From Planctomycetota bacterium (GTDB lineage Bacteria; Planctomycetota; Brocadiia; Brocadiales; Bathyanammoxibiaceae), in the NCBI GenBank assembly GCA_030598065.1, contig JAUVQR010000094.1:1-6228 (forward strand): DNA of 6,228 nt. Direction: 5' to 3'. The translations under genes were made by a program, and so were the position numbers. Each line of letters begins with the position of its first letter. Positions within the stretch are counted from its first letter, which is position 1. This document shows positions 1-6,159 of this stretch, in pieces. The notes below the pieces were generated by a model that was given only the letters and a program-made list of their open reading frames with translations, did no database searches and had not been told where the DNA came from.

Positions 1-594
1 GGCACTGCACTGGCCTCCAGTTTGAGGAAAGACGGCCGTATCTCCGTCGTCTTCTTCGGGGACGGCGCCGTGGACGAGGGCGTATTTCACGAGAGCCTAA
101 ACTTTGCTTCGTTCAAGAAGCTGCCCGTATTTTTCGTGTGTGAAAACAATTTCTACGCGACCAATTCACACCAGTCCGCCAGACAACCCACCGATAACAT
201 CGTGGGGCTGGCGAAGGGTTATTCAATCCCGAGCGAGCGTGTCAACGGGAACGACGTCACCGCCGTATTCAAGGCCGCGCGTGACGCCGTCAAAAGGGTC
301 AGGAGCGAAGAGGGCCCGGTGTTTTTGGAATGCAGGACATATCGCTGGAAGGGCCACGTCGGACCTGACTGCGACGTTGAAAAGGGATGCCGGCCCAGAG
401 AGGAACTCGAACGGTGGGTAAGAAGATGTCCCGTCAAATCGTTCGAAGAGCTTCTGCTGAACGAAAACGTTATGTCCAAATCAGAAATGAATCAGGTTGC
501 CAAACACGTAGACGAAGAAATAGAAGCTGCCGTCTCCTTCGGCAGAAACAGTCCGTTTCCGGACAAAGACGAACTTATGGACCACGTCTATTAG
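1..594 (+). CDS. TPP-dependent 2-oxoacid dehydrogenase E1 component, alpha subunit (5'-truncated by window edge)
   Basis: The reading frame is open from base 1 and ends at TAG 592-594, leaving 198 residues; family members are usually about 320, so roughly the first 120 lie outside the window. The thiamine pyrophosphate/Mg-binding motif is clear: GDG at visible residues 20-22 and NN at 49-50, separated by 26 residues, inside GDGAVDEGVFHESLNFASF. The E1 alpha subunit binds TPP together with E1 beta in an alpha2beta2 enzyme that decarboxylates a 2-oxoacid and hands the acyl group to a lipoyl E2 or another acceptor. Where classical pyruvate dehydrogenase alpha subunits have GHSxSDP in the active-site loop, this protein reads GHVGPD (residues 118-123), which suggests a divergent subfamily with a different substrate or partner. 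The beta subunit follows 59 bases downstream. A TTG at base 22 is internal to the motif region and is not a credible start. The family call is firm; the substrate is unknown. Confidence 0.93.
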   Translation, partial: GTALASSLRKDGRISVVFFGDGAVDEGVFHESLNFASFKKLPVFFVCENNFYATNSHQSARQPTDNIVGLAKGYSIPSERVNGNDVTAVFKAARDAVKRVRSEEGPVFLECRTYRWKGHVGPDCDVEKGCRPREELERWVRRCPVKSFEELLLNENVMSKSEMNQVAKHVDEEIEAAVSFGRNSPFPDKDELMDHVY

Positions 595-614
595 CCGGTA
601 CGTTCTTTAATTGA

Positions 615-634
615 CCGGGGGTCGATCTTCCCGG
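615..634 (+). other. Small inverted repeat in the E1 alpha/beta gap
   Basis: CCGGG at 615-619 can pair with CCCGG at 630-634. Two further G-U pairs inside give about a 7-bp stem with a six-base loop (TCGATC). It sits just before the purine stretch that precedes the beta gene. It is not followed by a T run, so it is not a rho-independent terminator. It could tune translation or mRNA stability between the two subunits, or be chance; no function is shown. Confidence 0.25.
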
Positions 635-638
635 ACTT

Positions 639-642
639 GAGG
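639..642 (+). promoter_or_regulatory. Ribosome-binding site for the E1 beta TTG start
   Basis: GAGG, continuing into a purine run (GAGGAAAAG), ends 11 bases before TTG 654. It matters because no in-frame ATG or GTG occurs between the upstream stop TGA 612-614 and the ATG at 774-776, which lies inside the conserved domain. TTG 654 is therefore the only ordinary start that keeps the conserved N-terminus. Confidence 0.5.
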
Positions 643-653
643 AAAAGACAGAA

Positions 654-1697
654 TTGCCCTGGACTACTATAGCTATTGACAAAGCGGGCACCGATACGGA
701 CTCACTACGGACAGGTGAGGGCGAGCGGGTAATCACGTATCGGGAGGCGATTAAAGAGGCGCTGACGCAGGCGATGGAGAGAGACCCCACCGTCTTTGTG
801 ATGGGGCAAGGCGTTGATGACCCGGGCGGCGTCTTTGGAACCACCAGTGGCCTCCCCGAGAGGTTCGGCGACCGGCGCGTGTTTGACACGCCTATCGCCG
901 AGAACGGAATCACCGGCGTATCCATCGGCGCGGCCCTGGCCGGTATGCGCCCCGTCCTGGTGCACATGAGGGTGGATTTCTTGCCGATGTCCATGGACCA
1001 GCTTGTCAACCACGCCGCAAAATGGCGGTACATGTTCGGCGGCAGGGTAAGCGTGCCGCTAACTATAAGATGTATAGTAGGAAGGGGTTGGGGGTCGGCA
1101 GCCCAGCACTCCCAGAGCCTGCAGGCCATGTTTGTGCACGTCCCGGGCCTCAAGGTGGTAATGCCCAGCTCTCCCTACGACGCCAAGGGGCTCCTTCTGG
1201 CAAGCATAGCGGACAGGGACCCGGTAATATTCATTGAGCACAGGTGGTTGTTCGACCACGTCGGCCATGTGCCGGAGCACGATTATATTATCCCGCTGGG
1301 CAAGGGAACGGTAAGGAGACAGGGGAAAGACGTGACCGTTGTAGGCATATCTCATATGGCCTTTGAGGCCGGTAAGGCCGCTGAGGAGCTTGAGAAAGAG
1401 GGCATTGACGCGGAAGTACTGGATCTGCGCAGCCTCTCCCCGTTGGATAAAGACCTGCTGTTTGACTCTGTAAAAAAGACCGGCCGGCTTGTTGTCGCTG
1501 ATACCGGCTGGAAGACCTGCGGAGTAGGGGCCGAGATTGCGGCCCTTGCGTCAGACGAAGTGTTTGACTATTTGAAAGCGCCCATAAAACGCATCGCGAC
1601 CGCCGATACGCCCACGCCTTCCAGTCATCCGCTTGAGGAGGCGTTCTATCCCGGTTCGGCAGATATCGTCTCGGCCGTGAAAGAGCTGCTAAGTTGA
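654..1697 (+). CDS. TPP-dependent 2-oxoacid dehydrogenase E1 component, beta subunit
   Basis: A complete 347-residue protein, close to the usual length for bacterial pyruvate/2-oxoisovalerate dehydrogenase E1 beta. The N-terminal transketolase-like pyrimidine-binding domain spans about residues 27-200. It includes FDTPIAENG (77-85) with Glu83 at the position of the TPP-activating glutamate, DQLVNHAAKWRYM (115-127) and QHSQ (151-154). The C-terminal transketolase domain (about 215-345) includes LDLRSLSPLD (256-265) and KKTGRLVVADTG (274-285). With the alpha subunit it should form an alpha2beta2 E1 that decarboxylates a 2-oxoacid in the cytoplasm. About 26 residues precede the conserved ITYREA start; they are low in recognisable motifs, and TTG is the only usable start. 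The stop TGA overlaps the TTG start of the glycosyltransferase, so the two are probably translationally coupled. No E2 (lipoyl acyltransferase) or E3 gene follows. The real acyl acceptor and substrate cannot be read from the sequence. Confidence 0.93.
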   Translation: MPWTTIAIDKAGTDTDSLRTGEGERVITYREAIKEALTQAMERDPTVFVMGQGVDDPGGVFGTTSGLPERFGDRRVFDTPIAENGITGVSIGAALAGMRPVLVHMRVDFLPMSMDQLVNHAAKWRYMFGGRVSVPLTIRCIVGRGWGSAAQHSQSLQAMFVHVPGLKVVMPSSPYDAKGLLLASIADRDPVIFIEHRWLFDHVGHVPEHDYIIPLGKGTVRRQGKDVTVVGISHMAFEAGKAAEELEKEGIDAEVLDLRSLSPLDKDLLFDSVKKTGRLVVADTGWKTCGVGAEIAALASDEVFDYLKAPIKRIATADTPTPSSHPLEEAFYPGSADIVSAVKELLS

Positions 1698-2437
1698 AAC
1701 CCACAATATCAGTAATCGTTCCGGCGCTGAACGAAGAGGATAACATTGAGCCTGCGGTAAACGAGGTAATCAGCGCTTTGGACGGAAGATTCAGCGACTA
1801 CGAACTACTGGTCTTTGATGACGGCAGCACCGACAATACCGGGGCCATCATTGACAGATTGGCGGCAAACGACAAGAATGTCAGGGCCATCCACAACGAG
1901 AACAACATGGGCCTGGGATATAGCTACAAAAAAGGCGTGCAACTGGCAAAAAATGATTATATTGTTATGTTTCCGGGGGACAACCAGATTCTTAAGGATT
2001 CTATGACAAGGATATTCGACATGATAGGCCGGGCGGACATTGTCATTCCCTACATAGAGAATTACTGGGTCAGGCCTTTATCCAGGCAGCTTATCTCAAA
2101 GTCTTTCACCACGGTGATGAACCTTCTGTTCCGCCTGAACCTGCACTACTATAACGGCACCGTCATTCACAAACGCGAAATCATTCAGCCGATGTCCATA
2201 GACACAGACGGGTTCGCCTATCAGGCGGAGATACTTACAAAGTTGATAAAATCGGGCCACGGTTATGTGGAGGTTGGCGTGCCTATCTGCGAGAGAGCGT
2301 GCGGGTTTTCAAAGGCTTTTCACCTGAAGAATATAGGGCGCGTCTGCTGGTCAATCGTAAGTCTGTTTTGGGAGTTTCAGTTTAAGGGCCATGGGGCCAA
2401 CTATAAACCTGTACAAAAGAGCGACGCGGCAAGATAG
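1694..2437 (+). CDS. Family 2 glycosyltransferase, dolichol-phosphate mannosyltransferase-like
   Basis: A 247-residue GT-A fold enzyme. The hallmark nucleotide-sugar-binding segments are present: ISVIVPALNEEDNI (5-18), FDDGSTDNT (41-49) and HNENNMGLGYSYKKG (67-81). The later acceptor/closing segment ERACGFSKAFHLKNIGR (200-216) also fits. This family moves a sugar from an NDP- or GDP-sugar to a polyprenyl phosphate or a related lipid at the cytoplasmic face of the membrane. The usual DxD metal-binding motif (as in DADLQ) reads PGDNQ at 94-98, so only the second acidic residue remains. There is no C-terminal multi-spanning GtrA-like domain; a moderately hydrophobic stretch at 217-228 may touch the membrane. 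The start is TTG within TTGA, overlapping the beta-subunit stop by four bases, with only a weak purine stretch before it, which suggests coupled translation. The family call is strong; donor sugar and acceptor are unknown. Confidence 0.9.
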   Translation: MKPTISVIVPALNEEDNIEPAVNEVISALDGRFSDYELLVFDDGSTDNTGAIIDRLAANDKNVRAIHNENNMGLGYSYKKGVQLAKNDYIVMFPGDNQILKDSMTRIFDMIGRADIVIPYIENYWVRPLSRQLISKSFTTVMNLLFRLNLHYYNGTVIHKREIIQPMSIDTDGFAYQAEILTKLIKSGHGYVEVGVPICERACGFSKAFHLKNIGRVCWSIVSLFWEFQFKGHGANYKPVQKSDAAR

Positions 2438-2477
2438 GCCTTTTTTAAACATCTTTAACCTGACATACCGGTAAAAC

Positions 2478-3977
2478 ATGAAGATTCTCTGGATAGTGAA
2501 GGCTATTGAGTTCATAGACCCCATAGGGATAATGCTCCTCTCCGCCCTGGCCAAACAAGAGGGACATGAGTGCCACCTTGGAATACTGTCGCGGGAAAAC
2601 GTGCTGGAGAAGATTGACAGGCTTAAACCGGACGTGGTCGCCTACAGCGCCTCAACCGGTGAGCACAAATACTATCTTGAGTTCAACGACGTATTGAAAT
2701 CAAGAAACAAGGACCTGTTTACTATTATGGGCGGTCCGCACACCACCTTCTACCCCGAATGCATAAAGGGCAGCTCTTTTGACGCCATTTGCGAGGGAGA
2801 GGGCGAAGAGGCCTTCCTTGAACTGCTGGCCTGTCTGGAAAACGGCCGGGATATCTCGGATATAAAAAATATCATCGCAAAAAACGGGGTATCAAACGGG
2901 ACCAGACAGCTGCATTCCGACCTGGACAGCCTCCCCTTTCCCGACAGGTCGCTTTTCTATGACAATACCGAGATGGGGCAGTTCCCGCTCAAAAGTTTCA
3001 TGGCCTCGCGAGGCTGTCCGTACCCCTGCACATACTGTTTCAACCACGCCTTTAGGGAGATGTACAAGGGCAAAGGCCGGGTCATCAGGAGACACTCGGT
3101 GGAACATATCATAGGCGAAATCCTTGAGGTGAAAAAAAGATACGCCCTGGACTGCGTAAAGTTCTATGACGACATATTCGTTTACGAGGTGGACGAGTGG
3201 TTCCTGGAATTCGTCGACCGCTACAAGAAAGAAATCGCGCTTCCTTTCCACTGCCTGACAAGGGCTACCCTGGCAACGGAGGACGTCGTGAAGCTGTTAA
3301 AAGAGGCGGGGTGTTTCTCTATAAGCATGTCCATAGAGTCGGGCAACGCTGACCTGCGGAACCAGATATTGAAAAGAAAGATGTCCGACGAGGAAATAAT
3401 CAAGGCCTTCCATCTCTGCAAGAAATACGACATTAAGACGTTTTCCAACAATATACTGGCCCTGCCTTTCAGCACGATAGAGAATGATGTTGAGACGCTG
3501 GACCTTAACATCAAGTGTAAGGTGTCCTTCGCGGAGTTCCCGATATTCCACCCGTACCCCAAGACGGAACTCGGCAACCTGTGCATAGAAAAAGGCCTGT
3601 ATGACACAAAATACGAGGCCTTGCACATGTCATATATGAACAGGTCTCCCCTCTCCTGTTTCAGTGAAAAAGAAAAGAACATTCAAAAAAATCTTTCAGA
3701 ACTGGGGCTGCTGGTAGTGTGGTTCCCGTCATTGAGAAACCTTGTAGTACAATATTTAATCTATCTGCCGCACAACCGGCTGTTCTTTTACGTCTACTAC
3801 CTTTCAAAGGCGTACCTGGTTAACACTAGGATATACCCGCTAAAGCTGGGAATCGGGCGTCTCTGGAAGTTCTTCGTTATGAGCCTGAACCTGGAACGTT
3901 TCAAGCATACGAACGACCGGGCTATCGGCCGACCGGAACAAAAAGAAACAAGCGTAGACGCGAAGGCAGCCACCTGA
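2478..3977 (+). CDS. B12-binding-domain radical SAM protein (class B type)
   Basis: A 499-residue protein. The N-terminal Rossmann-like domain (about 1-140) has the cobalamin-binding-domain layout: MGGPHTTFYPE (84-94) and CEGEGEEAF (105-113). The canonical base-off DxHxxG motif is not seen. The radical SAM core starts at SRGCPYPCTYC, with the [4Fe-4S] ligands at Cys180, Cys184 and Cys187 (CxxxCxxC), then FYDDIF (229-234), SIESGN (285-290) and HPYPKTELG (358-366). Known members (BchE, P-methyltransferases, hopanoid HpnP/HpnJ types) methylate or rearrange unactivated carbons. The tail, about 405-470, is rich in aromatic and hydrophobic residues (for example VVWFPSLRNLVVQYLIYLP) and may bind a membrane or lipid substrate. 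The ATG is 40 bases after the glycosyltransferase stop and has only a weak GGTAA-type upstream element. The last 25 or so residues are polar and probably disordered. The domain assignment is solid; the substrate and even the reaction type are unknown. Confidence 0.9.
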   Translation: MKILWIVKAIEFIDPIGIMLLSALAKQEGHECHLGILSRENVLEKIDRLKPDVVAYSASTGEHKYYLEFNDVLKSRNKDLFTIMGGPHTTFYPECIKGSSFDAICEGEGEEAFLELLACLENGRDISDIKNIIAKNGVSNGTRQLHSDLDSLPFPDRSLFYDNTEMGQFPLKSFMASRGCPYPCTYCFNHAFREMYKGKGRVIRRHSVEHIIGEILEVKKRYALDCVKFYDDIFVYEVDEWFLEFVDRYKKEIALPFHCLTRATLATEDVVKLLKEAGCFSISMSIESGNADLRNQILKRKMSDEEIIKAFHLCKKYDIKTFSNNILALPFSTIENDVETLDLNIKCKVSFAEFPIFHPYPKTELGNLCIEKGLYDTKYEALHMSYMNRSPLSCFSEKEKNIQKNLSELGLLVVWFPSLRNLVVQYLIYLPHNRLFFYVYYLSKAYLVNTRIYPLKLGIGRLWKFFVMSLNLERFKHTNDRAIGRPEQKETSVDAKAAT

Positions 3978-4003
3978 ACACATGGGACCGGCGACATGGC
4001 AAC

Positions 4004-4010
4004 AAAGGAG
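4004..4010 (+). promoter_or_regulatory. Shine-Dalgarno-like AAAGGAG upstream of the second radical SAM gene
   Basis: AAAGGAG is the strongest ribosome-binding match in the window, but it ends 12 bases before ATG 4023, which is longer than usual. The codon immediately before that ATG is an in-frame TAG, so the gene cannot start further upstream. ATG 4023 is therefore the earliest possible start despite the long spacing. Confidence 0.45.
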
Positions 4011-4022
4011 AGCGGTAATTAG

Positions 4023-5063
4023 ATGCATCTAGCGGAGAAACTGGGCTCAGGTGCGCAGATATTGAGGGCAAACCTGCAGGATAGCTACAGGGCGCCCTTC
4101 AGCGTCTATTTGTCTCTGACAGACAGGTGCCCGAACAGGTGCAAGTACTGCAATTATTACAACTTAGACGACGAGGACAAGGAACTAAAGACCCCACAGA
4201 TTCTTCGTTTGATTGACGAGATGAGCTCGCTTCATACCCGCAGATTCCAGCTTACCGGCGGGGAGCCCATGGTAAGAAACGACATCGGGGAGATAATCAA
4301 TTATGCAAGGTCGCGGGGGCTGTTTGTCGGCGTCTCCACCCGCGGGCTGCTTATTCCAAAAAAAATCGCCGAACTGAAAAACGTTAATATTGTGTTCCTT
4401 AGCCTTGACGGCGACGAAAAGGCCCACGACTCATTGAGAGGAGAGGGCACTTACCGGATGGTTATGGAGGCTATGGACACGCTCAAGGCGAATAACATAA
4501 AGTTCTTCACCACCACCGTCCTCACCAGAGAAAACAGGGACTCAATCGACCACATCCTGAGAATGGCAAGGGAAAAGGGCTTTTGGAGCAACTACGTTTT
4601 TCTCTACCATGAGGACGACGCCATAAACAACATGCCGTCCAGTGAGAAGCTTGAAGAATTGATGCTGACCGACAAAGAGGTAAGGGAGACCGCCGCCTAC
4701 CTGTTAGACAGGAAGAGCGGCGGGGAACCGGTGGGGTCATCCGCCGAGTATCTTAACTTTCTAATAAACTGGAAAGATTTCTCCAAGACATACAGCCCTC
4801 AAAAGGTCAAGAACATTAAGTGCTGGGCGGGGCGGTTGAGCTGCCACATAAACGCCAAGGGCAAGCTATACGGCTGCGGCGTCGCCATGGGAATGGTGGA
4901 AGGGCAGGACGTGACCGAGCTGGGCCTGCAGGAGGCCTTTATCAGGTCAAGCAGGGTCCCCGACTGCAACTCATGTATTCAGGCATGCTGGCTGGAATCC
5001 AATATCATATATTCTTTGAACATGGGCGCCATCTGGAACTGGCTTAGGGCGCTAAACAACTAG
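4023..5063 (+). CDS. Radical SAM protein with SPASM-like cysteine-rich C-terminus
   Basis: A 346-residue protein of the MoaA/PqqE-like radical SAM group. The SAM cluster motif CPNRCKYC puts ligands at Cys36, Cys40 and Cys43; the SAM-binding LTGGEP is at 77-82, and VFLSLDGDEKAHDSLRG (124-140) is a conserved strand of the barrel. The C-terminal part has six further cysteines: 267, 274, 285, then CNSCIQAC with 315, 318 and 322. This resembles a SPASM or twitch domain that holds one or two auxiliary Fe-S clusters. Relatives include peptide-modifying enzymes and enzymes acting on lipids, sugars or cofactors, so the substrate cannot be named. The ending with SLNMGAIWNWL is aromatic and may be a docking segment. 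It follows the B12 radical SAM gene by 45 bases on the same strand, consistent with one operon. No precursor peptide gene is visible nearby, which argues against a RiPP role within this window. Confidence 0.9.
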   Translation: MHLAEKLGSGAQILRANLQDSYRAPFSVYLSLTDRCPNRCKYCNYYNLDDEDKELKTPQILRLIDEMSSLHTRRFQLTGGEPMVRNDIGEIINYARSRGLFVGVSTRGLLIPKKIAELKNVNIVFLSLDGDEKAHDSLRGEGTYRMVMEAMDTLKANNIKFFTTTVLTRENRDSIDHILRMAREKGFWSNYVFLYHEDDAINNMPSSEKLEELMLTDKEVRETAAYLLDRKSGGEPVGSSAEYLNFLINWKDFSKTYSPQKVKNIKCWAGRLSCHINAKGKLYGCGVAMGMVEGQDVTELGLQEAFIRSSRVPDCNSCIQACWLESNIIYSLNMGAIWNWLRALNN

Positions 5064-5087
5064 CCTTATTCGTTGGGTAATTTAAAG

Positions 5088-5957
5088 ATGACTGAAATGA
5101 CCGGTTTGAAACCGATTATAGTCCCGAAAAATTCCAACTATCTCGCCGTCTTTCTGAGCTTGAGCTGCAACATGAAGTGCAGCTACTGCATAAACTATTT
5201 TGAAGAAGGCAATTTCCCGAAACAACGCATCTCCGGCGCCGACTGGGTGAAAGGGTTAAACCGGATTGTCTCCAGAGATGACGTCCCCTTGACCCTTCAG
5301 GGCGGCGAGCCGAGCCTTCATCCGGACTTCATATATATAATCAACAACATAAAAGAAGACCTCCAGATAGACATATTGACCAACCTGAAGTTTGACGTCG
5401 ACAGGTTCATCAAGGAGGTGGACCCGGACCGCCTGAACAGAAACGCGCCGTACGCGAACATACGCGTCAGCTACCACCCGGAGCAGATGGACCTTGACCA
5501 ACTGATACCCACGGCCCTTAAAATGCAGGACGCCGGCTTCCGCGTGGGGGTTTACGGCGTGTTACATCCCACGCAGACGGAACTGGTAAACAAGGCGCTG
5601 AAGAGGTGCCGGGAGCTGGGCATAGACTTCAGACCGAAGGAATTTCTCGGCCATTACAACGGCAATACCTACGGTACGTTTCTATACCCGGGCGCCATAG
5701 ACAAGAAGTTTGAGAAGGAATGCCTCTGCAGGACGACGGAACTGATAATAGGCCCATCCGGCGACGTGTACCGGTGCCACCACGACCTTTACGAGAATTT
5801 TCCGCCCATAGGACACATTTTAGACCCCGAGTTCCAGATGGAGGACACGTTCCAGATATGCAAGGTCTACGGGCACTGTAACCCGTGTGACATAAAGATA
5901 AAGACCAACCGGCTTCAACAATATGGGCACACGTCGGTGGAAATAAACTTCCCCTAG
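5088..5957 (+). CDS. Radical SAM protein with C-terminal auxiliary-cluster cysteines
   Basis: A 289-residue protein from ATG 5088. Alternatives are TTG 5073 (five residues longer) and ATG 5097 (three shorter); none has a convincing Shine-Dalgarno sequence, so the start is uncertain by a few codons. The [4Fe-4S] motif CNMKCSYC gives Cys27, Cys31 and Cys34, and the SAM-binding LQGGEP is at 70-75. The C-terminal region carries Cys212 and Cys214, then Cys230 in GDVYRCHHD, then Cys258, Cys264 and Cys267 in CKVYGHCNPC. The pattern CxC...C...CxxxxxCxxC suggests at least one extra Fe-S cluster in a short SPASM-like domain. It is clearly different in sequence from the preceding radical SAM protein, so it is not a recent duplicate. 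It lies 24 bases after that gene's stop and is the last protein gene before the tRNA. The role is unknown; from context it probably acts on the same product as its neighbours. Confidence 0.88.
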   Translation: MTEMTGLKPIIVPKNSNYLAVFLSLSCNMKCSYCINYFEEGNFPKQRISGADWVKGLNRIVSRDDVPLTLQGGEPSLHPDFIYIINNIKEDLQIDILTNLKFDVDRFIKEVDPDRLNRNAPYANIRVSYHPEQMDLDQLIPTALKMQDAGFRVGVYGVLHPTQTELVNKALKRCRELGIDFRPKEFLGHYNGNTYGTFLYPGAIDKKFEKECLCRTTELIIGPSGDVYRCHHDLYENFPPIGHILDPEFQMEDTFQICKVYGHCNPCDIKIKTNRLQQYGHTSVEINFP

Positions 5958-6030
5958 AATTCTAAAATTCTCTAATTAAAGGGACTGGAGAGACGTTAAG
6001 GTAAATAATAAGATATAAACGACAGGCATA

Positions 6031-6060
6031 TCCGGTTTTCATATCATATAATACACCGGA
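6031..6060. repeat. Inverted repeat flanking the tRNA promoter -10 box
   Basis: TCCGGT at 6031-6036 and ACCGGA at 6055-6060 are perfect 6-base inverted repeats separated by 18 bases. The TATAAT box lies between them. Such symmetry around a -10 element can be a protein-binding operator; as RNA it would be a weak hairpin. Two 6-base arms can also arise by chance. Confidence 0.35.
6047..6052 (+). promoter_or_regulatory. Probable sigma-70-type -10 box for the tRNA-Thr gene
   Basis: A perfect TATAAT lies 31 bases before the first base of the tRNA, which would leave a 5' leader of about 25 bases. The -35 element is poor: the nearest partial match to TTGACA is ACGACA at 6019-6024, with a 22-base spacer that is longer than the usual 16-18. 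The tRNA is therefore probably transcribed independently of the radical SAM operon, although read-through is possible since no clear terminator separates them. Confidence 0.5.
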
Positions 6061-6083
6061 CTGGACGCTTCCTTTACAAACAT

Positions 6084-6159
6084 GCCCACGTAGCTCAGTT
6101 GGTAGAGCACGGCATTCGTAATGCTGAGGTCGGGGGTTCGAACCCCTCCGTGGGCTCCA
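6084..6159 (+). tRNA. tRNA-Thr, anticodon CGT
   Basis: A full cloverleaf can be folded by hand. The acceptor stem is GCCCACG (6084-6090) with CGTGGGC (6149-6155), seven perfect pairs. The D arm is GCTC/GAGC with loop AGTTGGTA. The anticodon stem is CGGCA/TGCTG with one G-T pair and loop TTCGTAA. The variable loop is AGGTC, and the T arm is GGGGG/CCCTC around TTCGAAC. The anticodon CGT at 6117-6119 reads the threonine codon ACG. The discriminator base is T (6156), followed by an encoded CCA (6157-6159). The E. coli threonine tRNAs I recall carry A at the discriminator position, but the anticodon and the CATTCGTAATG loop region, which I recall from E. coli tRNA-Thr(CGT), make the identity secure. 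It lies 126 bases after the last radical SAM gene. Confidence 0.96.

Noticed and set aside
575..1153. Long minus-strand open frame (192 codons) opposite E1 beta, plus other antisense frames.
   Set aside because: The opposite strand encodes a clearly conserved protein family, and the antisense translation shows no recognisable domain.
2430..2460. T-rich stretch (GGCCTTTTTT) after the glycosyltransferase stop, considered as a terminator splitting the operon.
   Set aside because: Only a three-base-pair stem can be drawn before the T run, which is too weak.
3996..4022. Eight-codon ORF (MATKESGN) whose TAG abuts, in frame, the ATG of the second radical SAM gene; considered as a leader peptide, RiPP precursor or amber read-through extension.
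   Set aside because: It is too short for a precursor, has no good ribosome-binding site, and TAG also ends other genes in the window (594, 5063, 5957), so read-through decoding is not supported.
5955..5972. AT-rich inverted repeat AGAATT/AATTCT at the end of the last radical SAM gene.
   Set aside because: It is a six-pair stem with mostly A-T pairs and no T tract; it is likely chance in AT-rich intergenic DNA.
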